Shown here: positions 40,905 through 49,937 of the stretch, piece by piece
Layout: every line of letters begins with the position of its first letter
Numbering within the stretch: position 1 is the first letter of the stretch
DNA from: Thauera propionica
Lineage (GTDB): Bacteria > Pseudomonadota > Gammaproteobacteria > Burkholderiales > Rhodocyclaceae
NCBI RefSeq assembly: GCF_002245655.1
Contig: NZ_NOIH01000005.1
Coordinates: 1-64,000, forward strand
DNA length: 64,000 nt
Reading direction: 5' to 3'
Notes under the pieces: generated by a model
What the model saw: only the letters and a program-made list of their open reading frames with translations
Told to the model about the DNA's origin: nothing
Databases searched by the model: none
Translations under genes and position numbers: made by a program

Positions 40905-41089
40905 GGTGTGGATTCGGGTCGGATGGAAATTCGTGGGCGCCGGCGCGGTGCCGGCGGCAAAGGCGTGATTGTCGCAGGCGGAGGGGGGGCAGGGCAATTG
41001 CGCAAGGCGTCGCCGGGCCGATCCCTCGCATCAGATGCGGCGCGCTGTCGGGCGTGCATTGTTTCTCGGAAATATTTCACGACCCGCCC

Positions 41090-41116
41090 TAAAGTGCATG
41101 CTCCGCACTCCGATAG
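41090..41116 (+). promoter_or_regulatory. FliA (sigma-28) type promoter of the chemoreceptor gene
   Basis: TAAAGTGC, eleven bases, TCCGATAG: close to the sigma-28 consensus TAAAGTTT-N11-GCCGATAA, with the key TAAAG and CCGATA intact. It lies 38 bp before the ATG of the methyl-accepting protein, so the receptor is likely a late flagellar-class gene. Confidence 0.75.
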
Positions 41117-41153
41117 TGCTTATACCGACCCATCTCGTTTCAGGAACCCCGCA

Positions 41154-42941
41154 ATGAGCAGTTTCCGCGAGCTTTACGAATCAGTCGAAAAGACGTTCTG
41201 GAACTCACTGACGAAGAAACTCAGTAGCTTCCTGCTGCTGTTCGTGCTCAACATCTTCTATCTCGCGGTGTTCTGGTGGCAGGCCGCGGAGATCCAGAAG
41301 CTGGTTGCAAGGGGGCCAGAGGCGGCGGCCGGTATCACGGCGATGCTGGACAAGGGACTGGTCATCACCATTTCGCTGAGCATCTTCGCGTTGCTGCTGA
41401 CGGTGGGGCAGATCTTCTACATGCGCCACCTGATCGTGCGCCCGGTACGTGCGATCTGCGAAGTGTTCGACGAGATCGCGCGCGGCGAGGGCGACTTCTC
41501 GCGCAACCTGCCGGTGAGCAGCCACGACGAGTTCCGCGACCTCGCGATCAGCTACAACCGCTTTGCCGACCGCATGCGCGAGATCATCGGCGAGGTGCGC
41601 AACATGAGCGTCAACATCGCGCGCGAAGCGGTGCAGGTGAAGCTGCGTATCGAGAATTCGGCCGGCGGGGCGCGCGATCAGGAACGCATGACGGCACAGG
41701 TGTTCGAGACCAGTACCGCGTCTACCGCCGCCATCGAGGAGGTGTCGCACAGCGCGCACCAGATCACCGATTCGACCAATGCCAACCTCGTCATCGCGCG
41801 TGATTCGCTCGCCGAGATGCAGGAAATCGCCGGCAAGATCAACACGGTCAGCGAGAAGGTGCTGAAGTTCAACACCACGGTGGACGACCTATCGACGCGC
41901 TCGGAAAGCGTCAAGCAGATCGCGGTGCTGATCCGAGAGATCGCCGACCAGACCAACCTGCTGGCGCTCAACGCCGCCATCGAGGCTGCGCGGGCGGGTG
42001 AAGCCGGTCGCGGCTTCGCCGTGGTCGCGGACGAGGTGCGCAAGCTGGCCGAGCGGGTTAACAAGGCCACCGAGGAGATCGTCGGCAACATCAACGGCAT
42101 GCTTGGCCTGGTGGCGAACACGCGCAGCGAGAACGAGGTAATCAATGCGGACGTGCAGGACACCCGCCAGGTGGTCGAGCGCTCGGCGCAACAGTTCGAA
42201 CACATGGTTGGCGAGTTCGAGACCACTGGCAAGCAGCTGAGCCAGATCGCCGTGGCGATGGAGTCGCTGAGCGACACCAACGCCAAGGTGCATGAGAGTG
42301 TCACCGCCATCAATCAGTTGTCGGCCAAGGTCGGCGAGCAGATGCAGGACAGCGAGCGTCGCACCGTGGATCTGACCAAGGCCACCGAGGCGGTGCAGGA
42401 ACTGGTCTCGCGCTTCAAGATCGGTCGTGGCGCCTTCGACCAGGTCGTCGATCAGGCCCGCGTGTTCCGCGATCGCATTCAGGAACAGCTCGAACAGATG
42501 GCAGCTAACCGCGTGGACGTGTTCGATCGCCGTTACGCTCCGATGGCCGGGACCAATCCGCCCAAGTTCAAGGTGAGCTGGGGCGAGGAATTCACCCGCC
42601 GCTGCCAGTCCATTCTTGATGACAGCCTCAATGCCACGCGGGGCGCGGCGTTTGCTGTGGCGGTCAATACCGACAGCTACCTGTCGACGCACAACAGCAA
42701 GTTTTCGAAGCCGCTCACCGGCAATTACGAGGCCGACCTCGTCGGCAACCGCACCTGTCGCAAATTCGAGCGTCCGCCCGAGTTGCGCGCAGCGCGCAAC
42801 ACCGAGCCGATGCTGCTGCAGACCTACCTGCGCGACACCGGCGAGATCCTGTGCGACATCGCGATGCCGATCATGGTGGGCGGTCGCCACTGGGGCAACG
42901 CGCGGATCGGCGTGCCAGCGGAAGCCTTGCTCGGCAGCTGA
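41154..42941 (+). CDS. methyl-accepting chemotaxis protein with C-terminal extra domain
   Basis: 595 residues from the ATG at 41154. Helices at about 24-43 and 69-90 enclose a loop of only about 25 residues, so there is no real periplasmic sensor. A HAMP domain ([20 protein letters not shown]) and signalling domain follow; the hairpin tip is [20 protein letters not shown] with [15 protein letters not shown]. After the coiled coil, about 120 residues (from near 475) form a separate domain ending [20 protein letters not shown], which resembles a Cache/PAS-like module known at the C-terminus of some receptors. Sensing is therefore probably cytosolic. No pentapeptide CheR tether is visible at the end. 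Confidence 0.9.
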   Translation: MSSFRELYESVEKTFWNSLTKKLSSFLLLFVLNIFYLAVFWWQAAEIQKLVARGPEAAAGITAMLDKGLVITISLSIFALLLTVGQIFYMRHLIVRPVRAICEVFDEIARGEGDFSRNLPVSSHDEFRDLAISYNRFADRMREIIGEVRNMSVNIAREAVQVKLRIENSAGGARDQERMTAQVFETSTASTAAIEEVSHSAHQITDSTNANLVIARDSLAEMQEIAGKINTVSEKVLKFNTTVDDLSTRSESVKQIAVLIREIADQTNLLALNAAIEAARAGEAGRGFAVVADEVRKLAERVNKATEEIVGNINGMLGLVANTRSENEVINADVQDTRQVVERSAQQFEHMVGEFETTGKQLSQIAVAMESLSDTNAKVHESVTAINQLSAKVGEQMQDSERRTVDLTKATEAVQELVSRFKIGRGAFDQVVDQARVFRDRIQEQLEQMAANRVDVFDRRYAPMAGTNPPKFKVSWGEEFTRRCQSILDDSLNATRGAAFAVAVNTDSYLSTHNSKFSKPLTGNYEADLVGNRTCRKFERPPELRAARNTEPMLLQTYLRDTGEILCDIAMPIMVGGRHWGNARIGVPAEALLGS

Positions 42942-42975
42942 GTTTCGCCCGGGCATGCCGTCGGCAAGACGGGAC

Positions 42976-43005
42976 TTGCCCCGTGCGTCGGGGGCGGCGT
43001 ATAGT
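42976..43005 (+). promoter_or_regulatory. sigma-70 promoter before cobO, with a long leader
   Basis: TTGCCC and TATAGT are separated by 18 bp. Transcription would begin near 43012, leaving about 175 nt before the cobO ATG. I looked for a cobalamin riboswitch in this leader and could not find its conserved boxes; the leader contents remain unexplained. Confidence 0.5.
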
Positions 43006-43186
43006 CCGTCCCCCTCGAACAGACATGTAAGCGCCCCGGGGTGCCGGCTGATTGCCGACTGCCTGAACGGATTCATCCTCCGCCTGCGTCCTGCCAGACT
43101 CGCCTTACTGCGGTGCTGCACGCGCTCATGCTGTCGCCACTCTTCCGCTCTCCGGTGCCACCTAGGACGACTTGGAGCCCGGAACG

Positions 43187-43798
43187 ATGGACGAAGACAG
43201 GAAGAACAGCCACAACGAACGCATGCAGCGCAAGAAGGAGGTGGTCGATGCCGCCATCGAGCGCGCGCAGGAAGAGCGCGGCATCGTCATCCTGATCACC
43301 GGCAACGGCAAGGGCAAGACGACCTCCGCCTTCGGCACCCTCTATCGTGCGCTCGGCCACGGCCAGCGTGCCGGTGTGGTGCAGTTCATCAAGGGCACCC
43401 AGGCCACCGGCGAGGTGGTCTTCCTGCAGCAGATTACCGGCACCCAGGCGGTTCGTTACCATGCGATGGCAACCGGCTTCACCTGGAACACGCAGAACTG
43501 GGACGCCGACAAGCGCGCTGCCGATGAGGCCTGGGCACAGGCTGAGGCGATGCTCGCCGATCCGGCGCTGAGCCTCGTCGTGCTCGACGAGCTCACCTAC
43601 ATGCTCAAGTACAACTACCTCGATACCGCGCAGGTGCTTGCAGCGGTGCGCGCCCGTCCGCCGCGGCAGACGGTGATCATCACCGGTCGCGCGGCAAGGC
43701 CCGAACTCGTCGACCTGGCCGACACGGTCAGCGAGATCGCCGATCGCAAGCACGCCTTCAAGGCCGGCGTAAAGGCTCAGGCCGGCATCGATTTCTGA
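43187..43798 (+). CDS. cobO: cob(I)yrinic acid a,c-diamide adenosyltransferase
   Basis: 203 residues from the ATG at 43187 (an in-frame TTG at 43172 is less likely). The CobA/CobO/BtuR P-loop reads ITGNGKGKTTSAFGTLYRAL, followed by GVVQFIKG, GFTWNTQNWDAD and LVVLDELTYMLKYNYL. It transfers the 5'-deoxyadenosyl group of ATP to cobalt, for de novo synthesis or salvage of coenzyme B12. No other cobalamin gene is near, so here it may serve salvage; this is inference. Confidence 0.93.
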   Translation: MDEDRKNSHNERMQRKKEVVDAAIERAQEERGIVILITGNGKGKTTSAFGTLYRALGHGQRAGVVQFIKGTQATGEVVFLQQITGTQAVRYHAMATGFTWNTQNWDADKRAADEAWAQAEAMLADPALSLVVLDELTYMLKYNYLDTAQVLAAVRARPPRQTVIITGRAARPELVDLADTVSEIADRKHAFKAGVKAQAGIDF

Positions 43799-43822
43799 GT
43801 GCCGGGCATCAGCCGGCCTCGC

Positions 43823-43868
43823 AAAAAAAGGCGTGCGCCCAGCGGGATGATCCCGGGGGCGCACGCCT
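43823..43868 (-). terminator. strong intrinsic terminator of the PhnD-like gene
   Basis: A 12-bp stem (AGGCGTGCGCCC / GGGCGCACGCCT, 43829-43868) enclosing a 16-base loop that can itself pair (CGGGATGATCCCG-like) is followed on the minus strand by TTTTTTT. It lies between the convergent ends of cobO and the PhnD-like gene and is oriented for the latter. Confidence 0.88.
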
Positions 43869-43898
43869 CCAGACCGATGGCCAATCCGGCCGTGCGGA

Positions 43899-44738
43899 TC
43901 AGACGCCCAGCCAGCCCAGCAGCTTGCGCAGGCGATCTTCCTGGCCGGCGGAGAAGCCGCTGATGCCGAGCTGGCGCAGGAAAGCCTGACCGGCATCATC
44001 GCCCGACAGGCCGACGAGCACCTGGCGGGCCTTGGCGATGTCCTCGGGCGACAGGTTGGGGTGGCCGACCACCGGCATGTAGGGCTGACCGACCGACTCG
44101 TGCAGGATGCGCTGGCCGCTTTCGCGCCACTTGCGCACTGCGCCCGAATAGGATGCCAGGCCGCCGACGTCGGCGATGCCCTTCTCGAGGCCGAAGGGGA
44201 TCGCGCCCTGTTCGCGCACGTAGAAGACGTTCTCCTTGGTCAGGTCGATGCCCTTGTCGCGCAGTTCGGCGCGGCAGAAACGCGTCATGTAGGCGACTTC
44301 TTCCGGCAGCACAAAGGTCTTGCCGCGCAGGTCGGCGACGGTCTTGACCGGCGAATCGGCGCGTACCACCAGCATGCAGTGGCCCTCGGGCTCGGCGTTG
44401 GCGACGTACTGGTAGCGGTAGTCGCGCAGGCCGCGTGCCGGGTAGTCCGACGGGCGGGCGATCACGAAATCGAACTTGCCGTCGCGCATGCCTTCCTCGA
44501 GCGCCGAGAACTCGCGCACGAAGGTGACTTCGACCTTGCGACCGAGTGCGGTGGACAGCCGTTCGGCCATGGGCGCGTACTTCTTGCGCGCGGTGGCAGC
44601 GTCGATGCCGCCCGAGGTGCCCTCGCTGACGGCCAGGCTGAGCGGCCTCGCGTCCTGTGCCACGGCGGGCAGCGCATGCCCGATGGCAAGGGCGGAGATA
44701 AGGGCGAGCAGCGAACGTTGGGGCAGGTGTTTCGTCAT
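43899..44738 (-). CDS. PhnD-like periplasmic binding protein, orphan
   Basis: 279 residues from the ATG at 44738. The signal peptide (LLALISALAIGHALPAVAQ|D) precedes a type 2 periplasmic binding fold of the phosphate/phosphite/phosphonate group: KKYAPMAERLSTALGRKVEV, FDFVIARPSDYPARG, LRGKTFVLPEEVAYMTRFCR, GLEKGIADVGGLASYSGAV. No permease or ATPase is adjacent, so ligand and partner are unknown; such orphans often serve sensors. A perfect FNR/Anr-type box lies upstream and a strong terminator downstream, making it a single-gene unit probably induced at low oxygen. Confidence 0.85.
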   Translation of the reverse strand: MTKHLPQRSLLALISALAIGHALPAVAQDARPLSLAVSEGTSGGIDAATARKKYAPMAERLSTALGRKVEVTFVREFSALEEGMRDGKFDFVIARPSDYPARGLRDYRYQYVANAEPEGHCMLVVRADSPVKTVADLRGKTFVLPEEVAYMTRFCRAELRDKGIDLTKENVFYVREQGAIPFGLEKGIADVGGLASYSGAVRKWRESGQRILHESVGQPYMPVVGHPNLSPEDIAKARQVLVGLSGDDAGQAFLRQLGISGFSAGQEDRLRKLLGWLGV

Positions 44739-44803
44739 GTCTTTACCAGCGGCTGAAAAGTTGGGATGCATGAAGCGGGAATTCAGCCGGGATGGTCTCA
44801 ATT

Positions 44804-44817
44804 TTGATGCAGATCAA
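44804..44817 (-). promoter_or_regulatory. perfect FNR/Anr/CRP-FNR-type box upstream of the PhnD-like gene
   Basis: TTGATGCAGATCAA matches TTGAT-N4-ATCAA with no mismatch. Its centre is about 72 bp upstream of the ATG at 44738; a class II position (about -41) would put the transcript start near 44769. A -10 is only weakly defined (CTGAAT region). FNR or a DNR-type relative are both possible binders. Confidence 0.75.
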
Positions 44818-44841
44818 GGTGTGCAATCGGTCACGGTGTAC

Positions 44842-47634
44842 TCAGTCCAATGCCCTTTGCAAGACGCCGATTGGCGGCGCCCAGTCGTTGCCAGGCTGTT
44901 TCTTGCGCGTGACCAGCGTCAGCTGCGCTGGCGCGAAGACGTTGGCATTGTGTGTGACCGGCGTGGTGATCAGGTACTGCGCGCGGGTGGCGCGCAGGAA
45001 GGTGCCGACACGGTCGATATTGGCGACGTCCAGGTGGGCGAAGGGCTCGTCGATGAACACGAAGCCACCGGGGCGGGCTTCGTCCATCAGCAGGCCGATC
45101 AGCAGGATCAGCGACTTCATGACCTGCTGGCCGCCCGAGGCCTCGCCATCGTTCAAACCCACGGCGCCCTTGCGGTCGAAGTCGAAGCGCACCTCCAGCC
45201 CGGCCTGCGATAGCGAGAGGTCGTCATTCTCGAGATGCGGGGTGGGGCAGTCGACGCTGACGTTGGCGAGGTCGCCCAGTGCCTTCAGGTTCTTGGCGTA
45301 CTGGCGCACGGTGGCGCGCAGCTTGGCGATGTAGGCCGCGCGGGCATTCTCGGTGTGGTTGCGCGCGGTGGCGCAATAGCCCTGGCGGTCGAGGTAGTCG
45401 CGCTCGCGGCGGTCAACGTCGGCGGCTAGGCGGTCGCGCACGACCAGCACGGCCGGGTCGGTGATCCAGTCGCCTTCGTCGATGTGGCGCTGCAGGCGCT
45501 CGAGTTGCAGCCGGGCGCCACGGGCGTCGCCGTACTTCTCGGCGAGCAGGGCGAGCTCGCCGGCGATCAGCCAGTGCGCCGGCATGCCGCGGCGGCGGCG
45601 GCGCAGGGTGACGATGCGTTCGGCCTGCGTGCGGCGGCGCGGGCCGTGCTCGCGGGCGATGTCGGCCAGGCGCAGGTCGATGGCCTTCAGCTCGCGCTGG
45701 CGGCGGTCTACTTCGATCTGGATGCCGCTGAGCTTCTCGTTCAGCGCGTCGAGTGTGCCGTGCATCTCGCTGCGCTCGGCGATCGCGGCCGTCAGTTCCT
45801 TGCGTGCCTGCGGGAGTTCGGTGTCGGCTGCGGCGTAGCGCTCGGCGTTGGCAGCCAGCAGCTGCGCCGACTGCAGGCCGAGCATGCGCTGGCGGATCGC
45901 GGTGACGCGCGCGGTGGCTTCGTCCAGCTTCGGGCGCAGGGCCTGCAGTTGCTTGTCAAGCGCGATGATTTCCTCTTGCAGCGCAGCGATGCGTGACTGG
46001 CGTGCGAGTTCGCCGAAGTGGAACTCCTGCGGTCGGCCGAGGTGGCGGGCGCCGCGGCGTTCGCGGTGGTAGCCGTCGCGGGTGATCCACTCCTGTTCGC
46101 GCGGCAGGTCGCGCGCGGCCTCGGCGTCCTCGACGCGGCGGATACGGTTGAGCAGGTCGGCCAGCCAGCGCGGCACCGGGCCGTTGAAGTCGACGACTTC
46201 GGCCAGGCTCATCGAGCGCGGCGGCGGGGCCGGCTCGAGTTCGGGCACGATGAAGTGGCGGAAACGCTCGCGCTCACCCAGCGCCCATGCGGCGTGGCGG
46301 TCACCTTCGCGTTCGAGCAGGATCAGGTGGCGGTAAGGGCGCAGAATGGCTTCGAGTGCGGTCTGCCAGGCCGGGTCGGTGACCTCGACGACCTCGGCCA
46401 GGCTCTGGTGGGCGATGCCTTCGGCGGTGAGCTTGACGCGGAAGCGCGACACCTCGGCGTCGCCCGGTGGGCCGCTGCGGTTGCGTTCGCTGCGCAGGGT
46501 CTCGGTGCGGTCCTCGAAGGCCGCGACGAGCTCGCGTTCCCTGGCGCGAAGGCGGCTGCGCTCGGCGTCGGCGTCCTCGTGCTCCTTCTCCAGCGCCACC
46601 GCGTCAGCGCCGTGCTCGGTGGCGAGCTGGGCGCGCAGGGTGTCGCGTTCGGCCAGCAGCTTCTCGAGGTCGCGTACGCGGTCGTGGGCCGCGAGGTAGC
46701 GCTGCTCGGTGGCGGTGTCGCTCTCCTTCAGGCGCTTGCGTTCGGCGCTGGCGGCGTCCTGTTCGGCGCGCACAGCGTCGAGCCTCAGACGGGCCTCGCG
46801 CTGCTCGACGAGCTTGTCGGTGCGCTCGCGGCTGACGCGGCGCAGCGCGTCGCGCTCGTCGGCGATCGCACGTGTCAGCTCGGCGATCTCGAGCCGCGGC
46901 ACGATCTCCGCCTGCAGGGCTTGGGCTTCGTCGGCGAGCTGCTTCCATTCGAGGAAGCGGTTTGCCTCGGCCTTCTTCTCCTCGGCCTGGGTCTTGAGGC
47001 GGTCGAGGTCGATGCCGAGTTCGCCCAGCTCGCGCTCGGCGTTCTTCTGCTCCTCGCGCGCGGCCTGGTAGTTGTCCAGCACTTCCTTGTCGCCGAAGAC
47101 GTCGAACACCAGCTCGAGCAGGGCCTTGGGCGAGTACTCGCACAGCTTGTCGGTGTCGCCCTGTTCGAGCGCCAGCACCTTGGTGATGGCCGGCGTCAGC
47201 CCGCCCCAGGCGAGGCGGTTCTGATAGTCGCGCAGGCCGATCCAGTCATTGTTGGCTTCCAGCGCCTCGATGTCCTGGTTGTCGTCGACGATGGTGTAGT
47301 CGCGAATCCAGTCGCCGCCGGCCTTGCGGATGCGGCAGGCCAGCGTCACTTCGTCCGACAGGCAGGGAAAGAACGGGCGCTTGCCGGTGCTGCCGGGGAC
47401 GTTGGCGACGATGGCGCGGATCCAGGCGAAGCTGCGGTCGGCGCGGCGCACGTAACGGCGGAAGTCGCGCTTGCCCGAGCAACGCAACGCGAACAGCGTC
47501 CGCAGGGCGTCGAGCAGGGTGGTCTTGCCCGAGCCGTTGGGGCCGACGATGGTGATGATCTGGGCGTCCAGCGGCAGCGAGAAGCGGCGCCAGAAGTCCC
47601 AGTGCACGAGTTCGAGCGTCTTGATATGGAACAT
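44842..47634 (-). CDS. mksB: SMC-type ATPase of an MksB-like condensin
   Basis: 930 residues, similar to the roughly 940 of Pseudomonas MksB. Walker A is GPNGSGKTT (31-39). Long coiled coils flank a hinge (about 400-560) containing SLAEVVEVTDPAWQTALEAI. The ABC signature is ASGGQQVMKSL (S833 onward) and Walker B FVFIDEPFAHLD (858-869). Such proteins form DNA-loop-extruding or entrapping rings with a kleisin and a kite subunit, both encoded just upstream; the gene starts one base into the kite stop. Identification as MksB rests on architecture, size and gene order. No TOPRIM (MksG/JetD) gene follows; a 103-bp gap leads to the PhnD-like gene. Confidence 0.8.
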   Translation of the reverse strand: MFHIKTLELVHWDFWRRFSLPLDAQIITIVGPNGSGKTTLLDALRTLFALRCSGKRDFRRYVRRADRSFAWIRAIVANVPGSTGKRPFFPCLSDEVTLACRIRKAGGDWIRDYTIVDDNQDIEALEANNDWIGLRDYQNRLAWGGLTPAITKVLALEQGDTDKLCEYSPKALLELVFDVFGDKEVLDNYQAAREEQKNAERELGELGIDLDRLKTQAEEKKAEANRFLEWKQLADEAQALQAEIVPRLEIAELTRAIADERDALRRVSRERTDKLVEQREARLRLDAVRAEQDAASAERKRLKESDTATEQRYLAAHDRVRDLEKLLAERDTLRAQLATEHGADAVALEKEHEDADAERSRLRARERELVAAFEDRTETLRSERNRSGPPGDAEVSRFRVKLTAEGIAHQSLAEVVEVTDPAWQTALEAILRPYRHLILLEREGDRHAAWALGERERFRHFIVPELEPAPPPRSMSLAEVVDFNGPVPRWLADLLNRIRRVEDAEAARDLPREQEWITRDGYHRERRGARHLGRPQEFHFGELARQSRIAALQEEIIALDKQLQALRPKLDEATARVTAIRQRMLGLQSAQLLAANAERYAAADTELPQARKELTAAIAERSEMHGTLDALNEKLSGIQIEVDRRQRELKAIDLRLADIAREHGPRRRTQAERIVTLRRRRRGMPAHWLIAGELALLAEKYGDARGARLQLERLQRHIDEGDWITDPAVLVVRDRLAADVDRRERDYLDRQGYCATARNHTENARAAYIAKLRATVRQYAKNLKALGDLANVSVDCPTPHLENDDLSLSQAGLEVRFDFDRKGAVGLNDGEASGGQQVMKSLILLIGLLMDEARPGGFVFIDEPFAHLDVANIDRVGTFLRATRAQYLITTPVTHNANVFAPAQLTLVTRKKQPGNDWAPPIGVLQRALD

Positions 47635-48350
47635 CAGCGGTTGTCTCCGGCGTCGTCGTCGCTATCGTCCGTGTCGGGCAGCACGTCCGCGAGCTCGAAG
47701 GCATTGGTTTCGGGCACGGCATGGCCGGCGGCGGCGAGTACCTCGCCCAGCGTGCCGTGGATGATGCGGTCGGCCATCACGCGGTAGTCGAGTGCCACGT
47801 CGAGCAGTGGCCCTTCACCGATGATGCCGTTGCGGCGCTCGATGAAGCCCAGCCGCGCGAGCTTGCCGAGCGCGATCGTCATCTTGGTCTTGCCGCCCAG
47901 GCGCGGGCCGAAGTCGGCCACCAGCGAGCTCTCCGCCAGGCTGCCGGAGACGCTGTCGCCGTGGGCCATCGGTTTGTCGCCACCGAACATGTCGGTCTGG
48001 CCGTCGTCGACCAACTCGCGTCGGGTTACCTGGCGCTCGCGCTTGGGCAGCACGATCAGCGACCAGATCACCACCAGCAGCGCGATCTCGTCGCGTGCCA
48101 GGCCGAGGTTGCTGGCGGCATACTCGCGGCCGGCACCAAACACCGGCTCGGCCATCTCGGCCTGCAGCGAGACGCCAACGTGGGCGGCATAGGGGTTGTC
48201 GAGCAGTTGCAGGCCGACGTCGGCCAGCCGGCGGTCGAGCTCGAGGCGGAAGGTCTCGTCGACCAGTGCGCGCCGCACCATGCGGTCGCTGCGTGGCAGC
48301 CAGCGCTGCGCCAGCAGGCGCGCGGTGAGCGTCTTCAGTTCATGTTCCAT
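47634..48350 (-). CDS. mksE: kite subunit of the condensin complex, MksE-like
   Basis: 238 residues (Pseudomonas MksE about 240). The protein is predicted to have tandem winged helices: EIALLVVIWSLIVLPKRERQ then KMTIALGKLARLGFIERRNG. The C-terminus is acidic and disordered (DVLPDTDDSDDDAGDN). Kite proteins dimerise and bind the kleisin to modulate the SMC ring. It lies between the kleisin gene (11-bp gap) and SMC gene (1-bp overlap). The family assignment is inferred mostly from position and size. Confidence 0.7.
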   Translation of the reverse strand: MEHELKTLTARLLAQRWLPRSDRMVRRALVDETFRLELDRRLADVGLQLLDNPYAAHVGVSLQAEMAEPVFGAGREYAASNLGLARDEIALLVVIWSLIVLPKRERQVTRRELVDDGQTDMFGGDKPMAHGDSVSGSLAESSLVADFGPRLGGKTKMTIALGKLARLGFIERRNGIIGEGPLLDVALDYRVMADRIIHGTLGEVLAAAGHAVPETNAFELADVLPDTDDSDDDAGDNR

Positions 48351-48361
48351 GGGCGCACCGT

Positions 48362-49642
48362 TCAGGATTGGGCGGGCAGGGCGGTCGCACGCGGGACCAC
48401 CTCGCCGGCGTTGATGGCAGCGATCTCGTCTTTGCCGACCAGCACCAGCTCGTCGCCGAAGCGCACGTCGAGCGGCAGACGCATGAAGGCGCCGATGGGG
48501 CCGTCGACCGGACTGGCGTCCTCGCCGTCGGCCAGCAGCGCGAGCAGCGACAGGCGGTAGCTGGCGGGCGCGAAGCCGCCGCCGGCGATCACGTACTGCA
48601 GTGGCCGTGCCTCCGGCAGGGCTTCGAGACGATGGGTGAAGTGTTCGAGCATCGCCAGGTCCTCGGCGTCGGGCGCGGTGCCGACGGGCGAGCTGTCCGG
48701 CGGTGGCAGCGTGGCATCGACCGCAGTGCGCGCCTTGTCGTCACCGAGCGCGGTCTCGGCGCGGTCCAGCAGCTCGTGGCCGCCGGCCAGCAGTGGCAAG
48801 TCCGGCACCGCCGCGAGCCCGCCTTCGGCAAGATCCGCGAGGGTGGCGATATCGAGCCGGCGTAGCCAGGCGGCAACGTCTGACGATGAGATGCCCGAGC
48901 CACCCAGCGTCACGCGCTGCGATTCGATCTTGTTCAGCGCGCGCTGGAAGGCGGCATCCACCCGCGCCAGCCGCGACTGCGCGAGGCCGATGCGCTGGGC
49001 GATGCGTGCGATGTCGAAGTCGACTTCGGGGTCGGCGAGCAGCTTGTTGAGGATGTCGGTGCCGCGCTCGAGCCAGCGCCCGTTGGCCGACAGGCGGCGG
49101 CGGGCGTCGAGGATGCGGAACTCGGAGCCGGAGGCGATCGCTTCCTCGAAGTGCCAGGTGAGATCGTTGAGTTTGGACAGCAGGTGACCGAGGGATTCGG
49201 CGGTGACGCCGCCCACGGCCTGCAGGCCGGCAAGCTGGGCGGTGAGGAAGCCGAGCTCGGCGTCCTCTTCCTCGCCGAAGCGCAGCAGCATGGCGATGGC
49301 GGCCACCGCGTTGCGGCCGATATCCGAGAGGTGGTACTGCCCGTCTTCGCCAATGGCGAGCAGGGCGTTGTCGCGCAGGCGCTTGAGCACGGTCTCGAGC
49401 TTGACCGGGTCGAGGTAGGTGAAGCGTGCGCGCAGTGCGTCCGGCGACCAGCGCGGGGCGTCGGCTTCGCGGCCGATCTCGCGCAGCACGAGCAGGCGCA
49501 TGAGGACTTCGGCCTCGGTGCCGCGGAAGAGCGTGATGAAGGCGTCGAGCAGCGGCCGGGCGCTGTTGAGCGCGGCGAGTTCCGGCACTTCGTCGGGATC
49601 AACGCCGGGTGCGAGAAAGTCCGACAGGAACGGTTCAGTCAT
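48362..49642 (-). CDS. mksF: kleisin subunit of the condensin complex, MksF-like
   Basis: 426 residues from the ATG at 49642 (Pseudomonas MksF about 437). The N-terminal 130 residues form a winged-helix region (DALRARFTYLDPVKLETVLK, LRDNALLAIGEDGQYHLSDI), then helical segments (LLSKLNDLTWHFEEAIASGS) and a C-terminal winged-helix-like region (SYRLSLLALLADG). This is the architecture of MukF/MksF kleisins that bridge the two SMC heads. It heads the operon mksF-mksE-mksB, the order known from Pseudomonas. Upstream lies a 427-bp non-coding stretch with two REP-like repeats. Confidence 0.72.
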   Translation of the reverse strand: MTEPFLSDFLAPGVDPDEVPELAALNSARPLLDAFITLFRGTEAEVLMRLLVLREIGREADAPRWSPDALRARFTYLDPVKLETVLKRLRDNALLAIGEDGQYHLSDIGRNAVAAIAMLLRFGEEEDAELGFLTAQLAGLQAVGGVTAESLGHLLSKLNDLTWHFEEAIASGSEFRILDARRRLSANGRWLERGTDILNKLLADPEVDFDIARIAQRIGLAQSRLARVDAAFQRALNKIESQRVTLGGSGISSSDVAAWLRRLDIATLADLAEGGLAAVPDLPLLAGGHELLDRAETALGDDKARTAVDATLPPPDSSPVGTAPDAEDLAMLEHFTHRLEALPEARPLQYVIAGGGFAPASYRLSLLALLADGEDASPVDGPIGAFMRLPLDVRFGDELVLVGKDEIAAINAGEVVPRATALPAQS

Positions 49643-49785
49643 CGATTCTGGGAACGCTGCAAAGTCCGGTTGGGTCGGTTTGGTGTGCTTGCCGGCGGTC
49701 GGAATCAAACCGGTTGGAGATGGCGATAAGCTCGATCCCGCAGTGGTTCTTCAGCCGATTCAGCACCGGTTGCCGGAGGACGTGC

Positions 49786-49855
49786 GGGGTGTTTGTGGAG
49801 TCGGCGAGGACTGTCCGAGCGAAGCGAGTTCCGCAGCCGGCGGAACAAATACCCC
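49786..49855 (+). repeat. REP-like palindromic repeat, copy 1
   Basis: Flanked by near-inverted ends GGGGTGTTTGT / ACAAATACCCC. The interior contains GGCGAGGACTGTCCGAGC, then CGAGTTCCGCAG. The same two inner blocks and ends recur in reverse orientation in the copy at 49938-50022, so this is a repeat family and not a single hairpin. Element length is 70 bp. Confidence 0.75.
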
Positions 49856-49937
49856 GTGCGTCCGACCTGAGCGGCGCGGTCTTCAGCGCTGTGAAAAACC
49901 AGCGGCGTTCGACCCTTCACGCATCAAATCGGCCCGT

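Noticed and set aside
43006-43186. cobalamin riboswitch before cobO
   Set aside because: I compared both strands with the conserved boxes; only scattered partial resemblances occur, with no ordered set.
44739-44841. MksG/JetD (TOPRIM) gene downstream of mksB
   Set aside because: Only a 103-bp gap follows, then a PhnD-like gene; no TOPRIM motif was found on either side of the operon.
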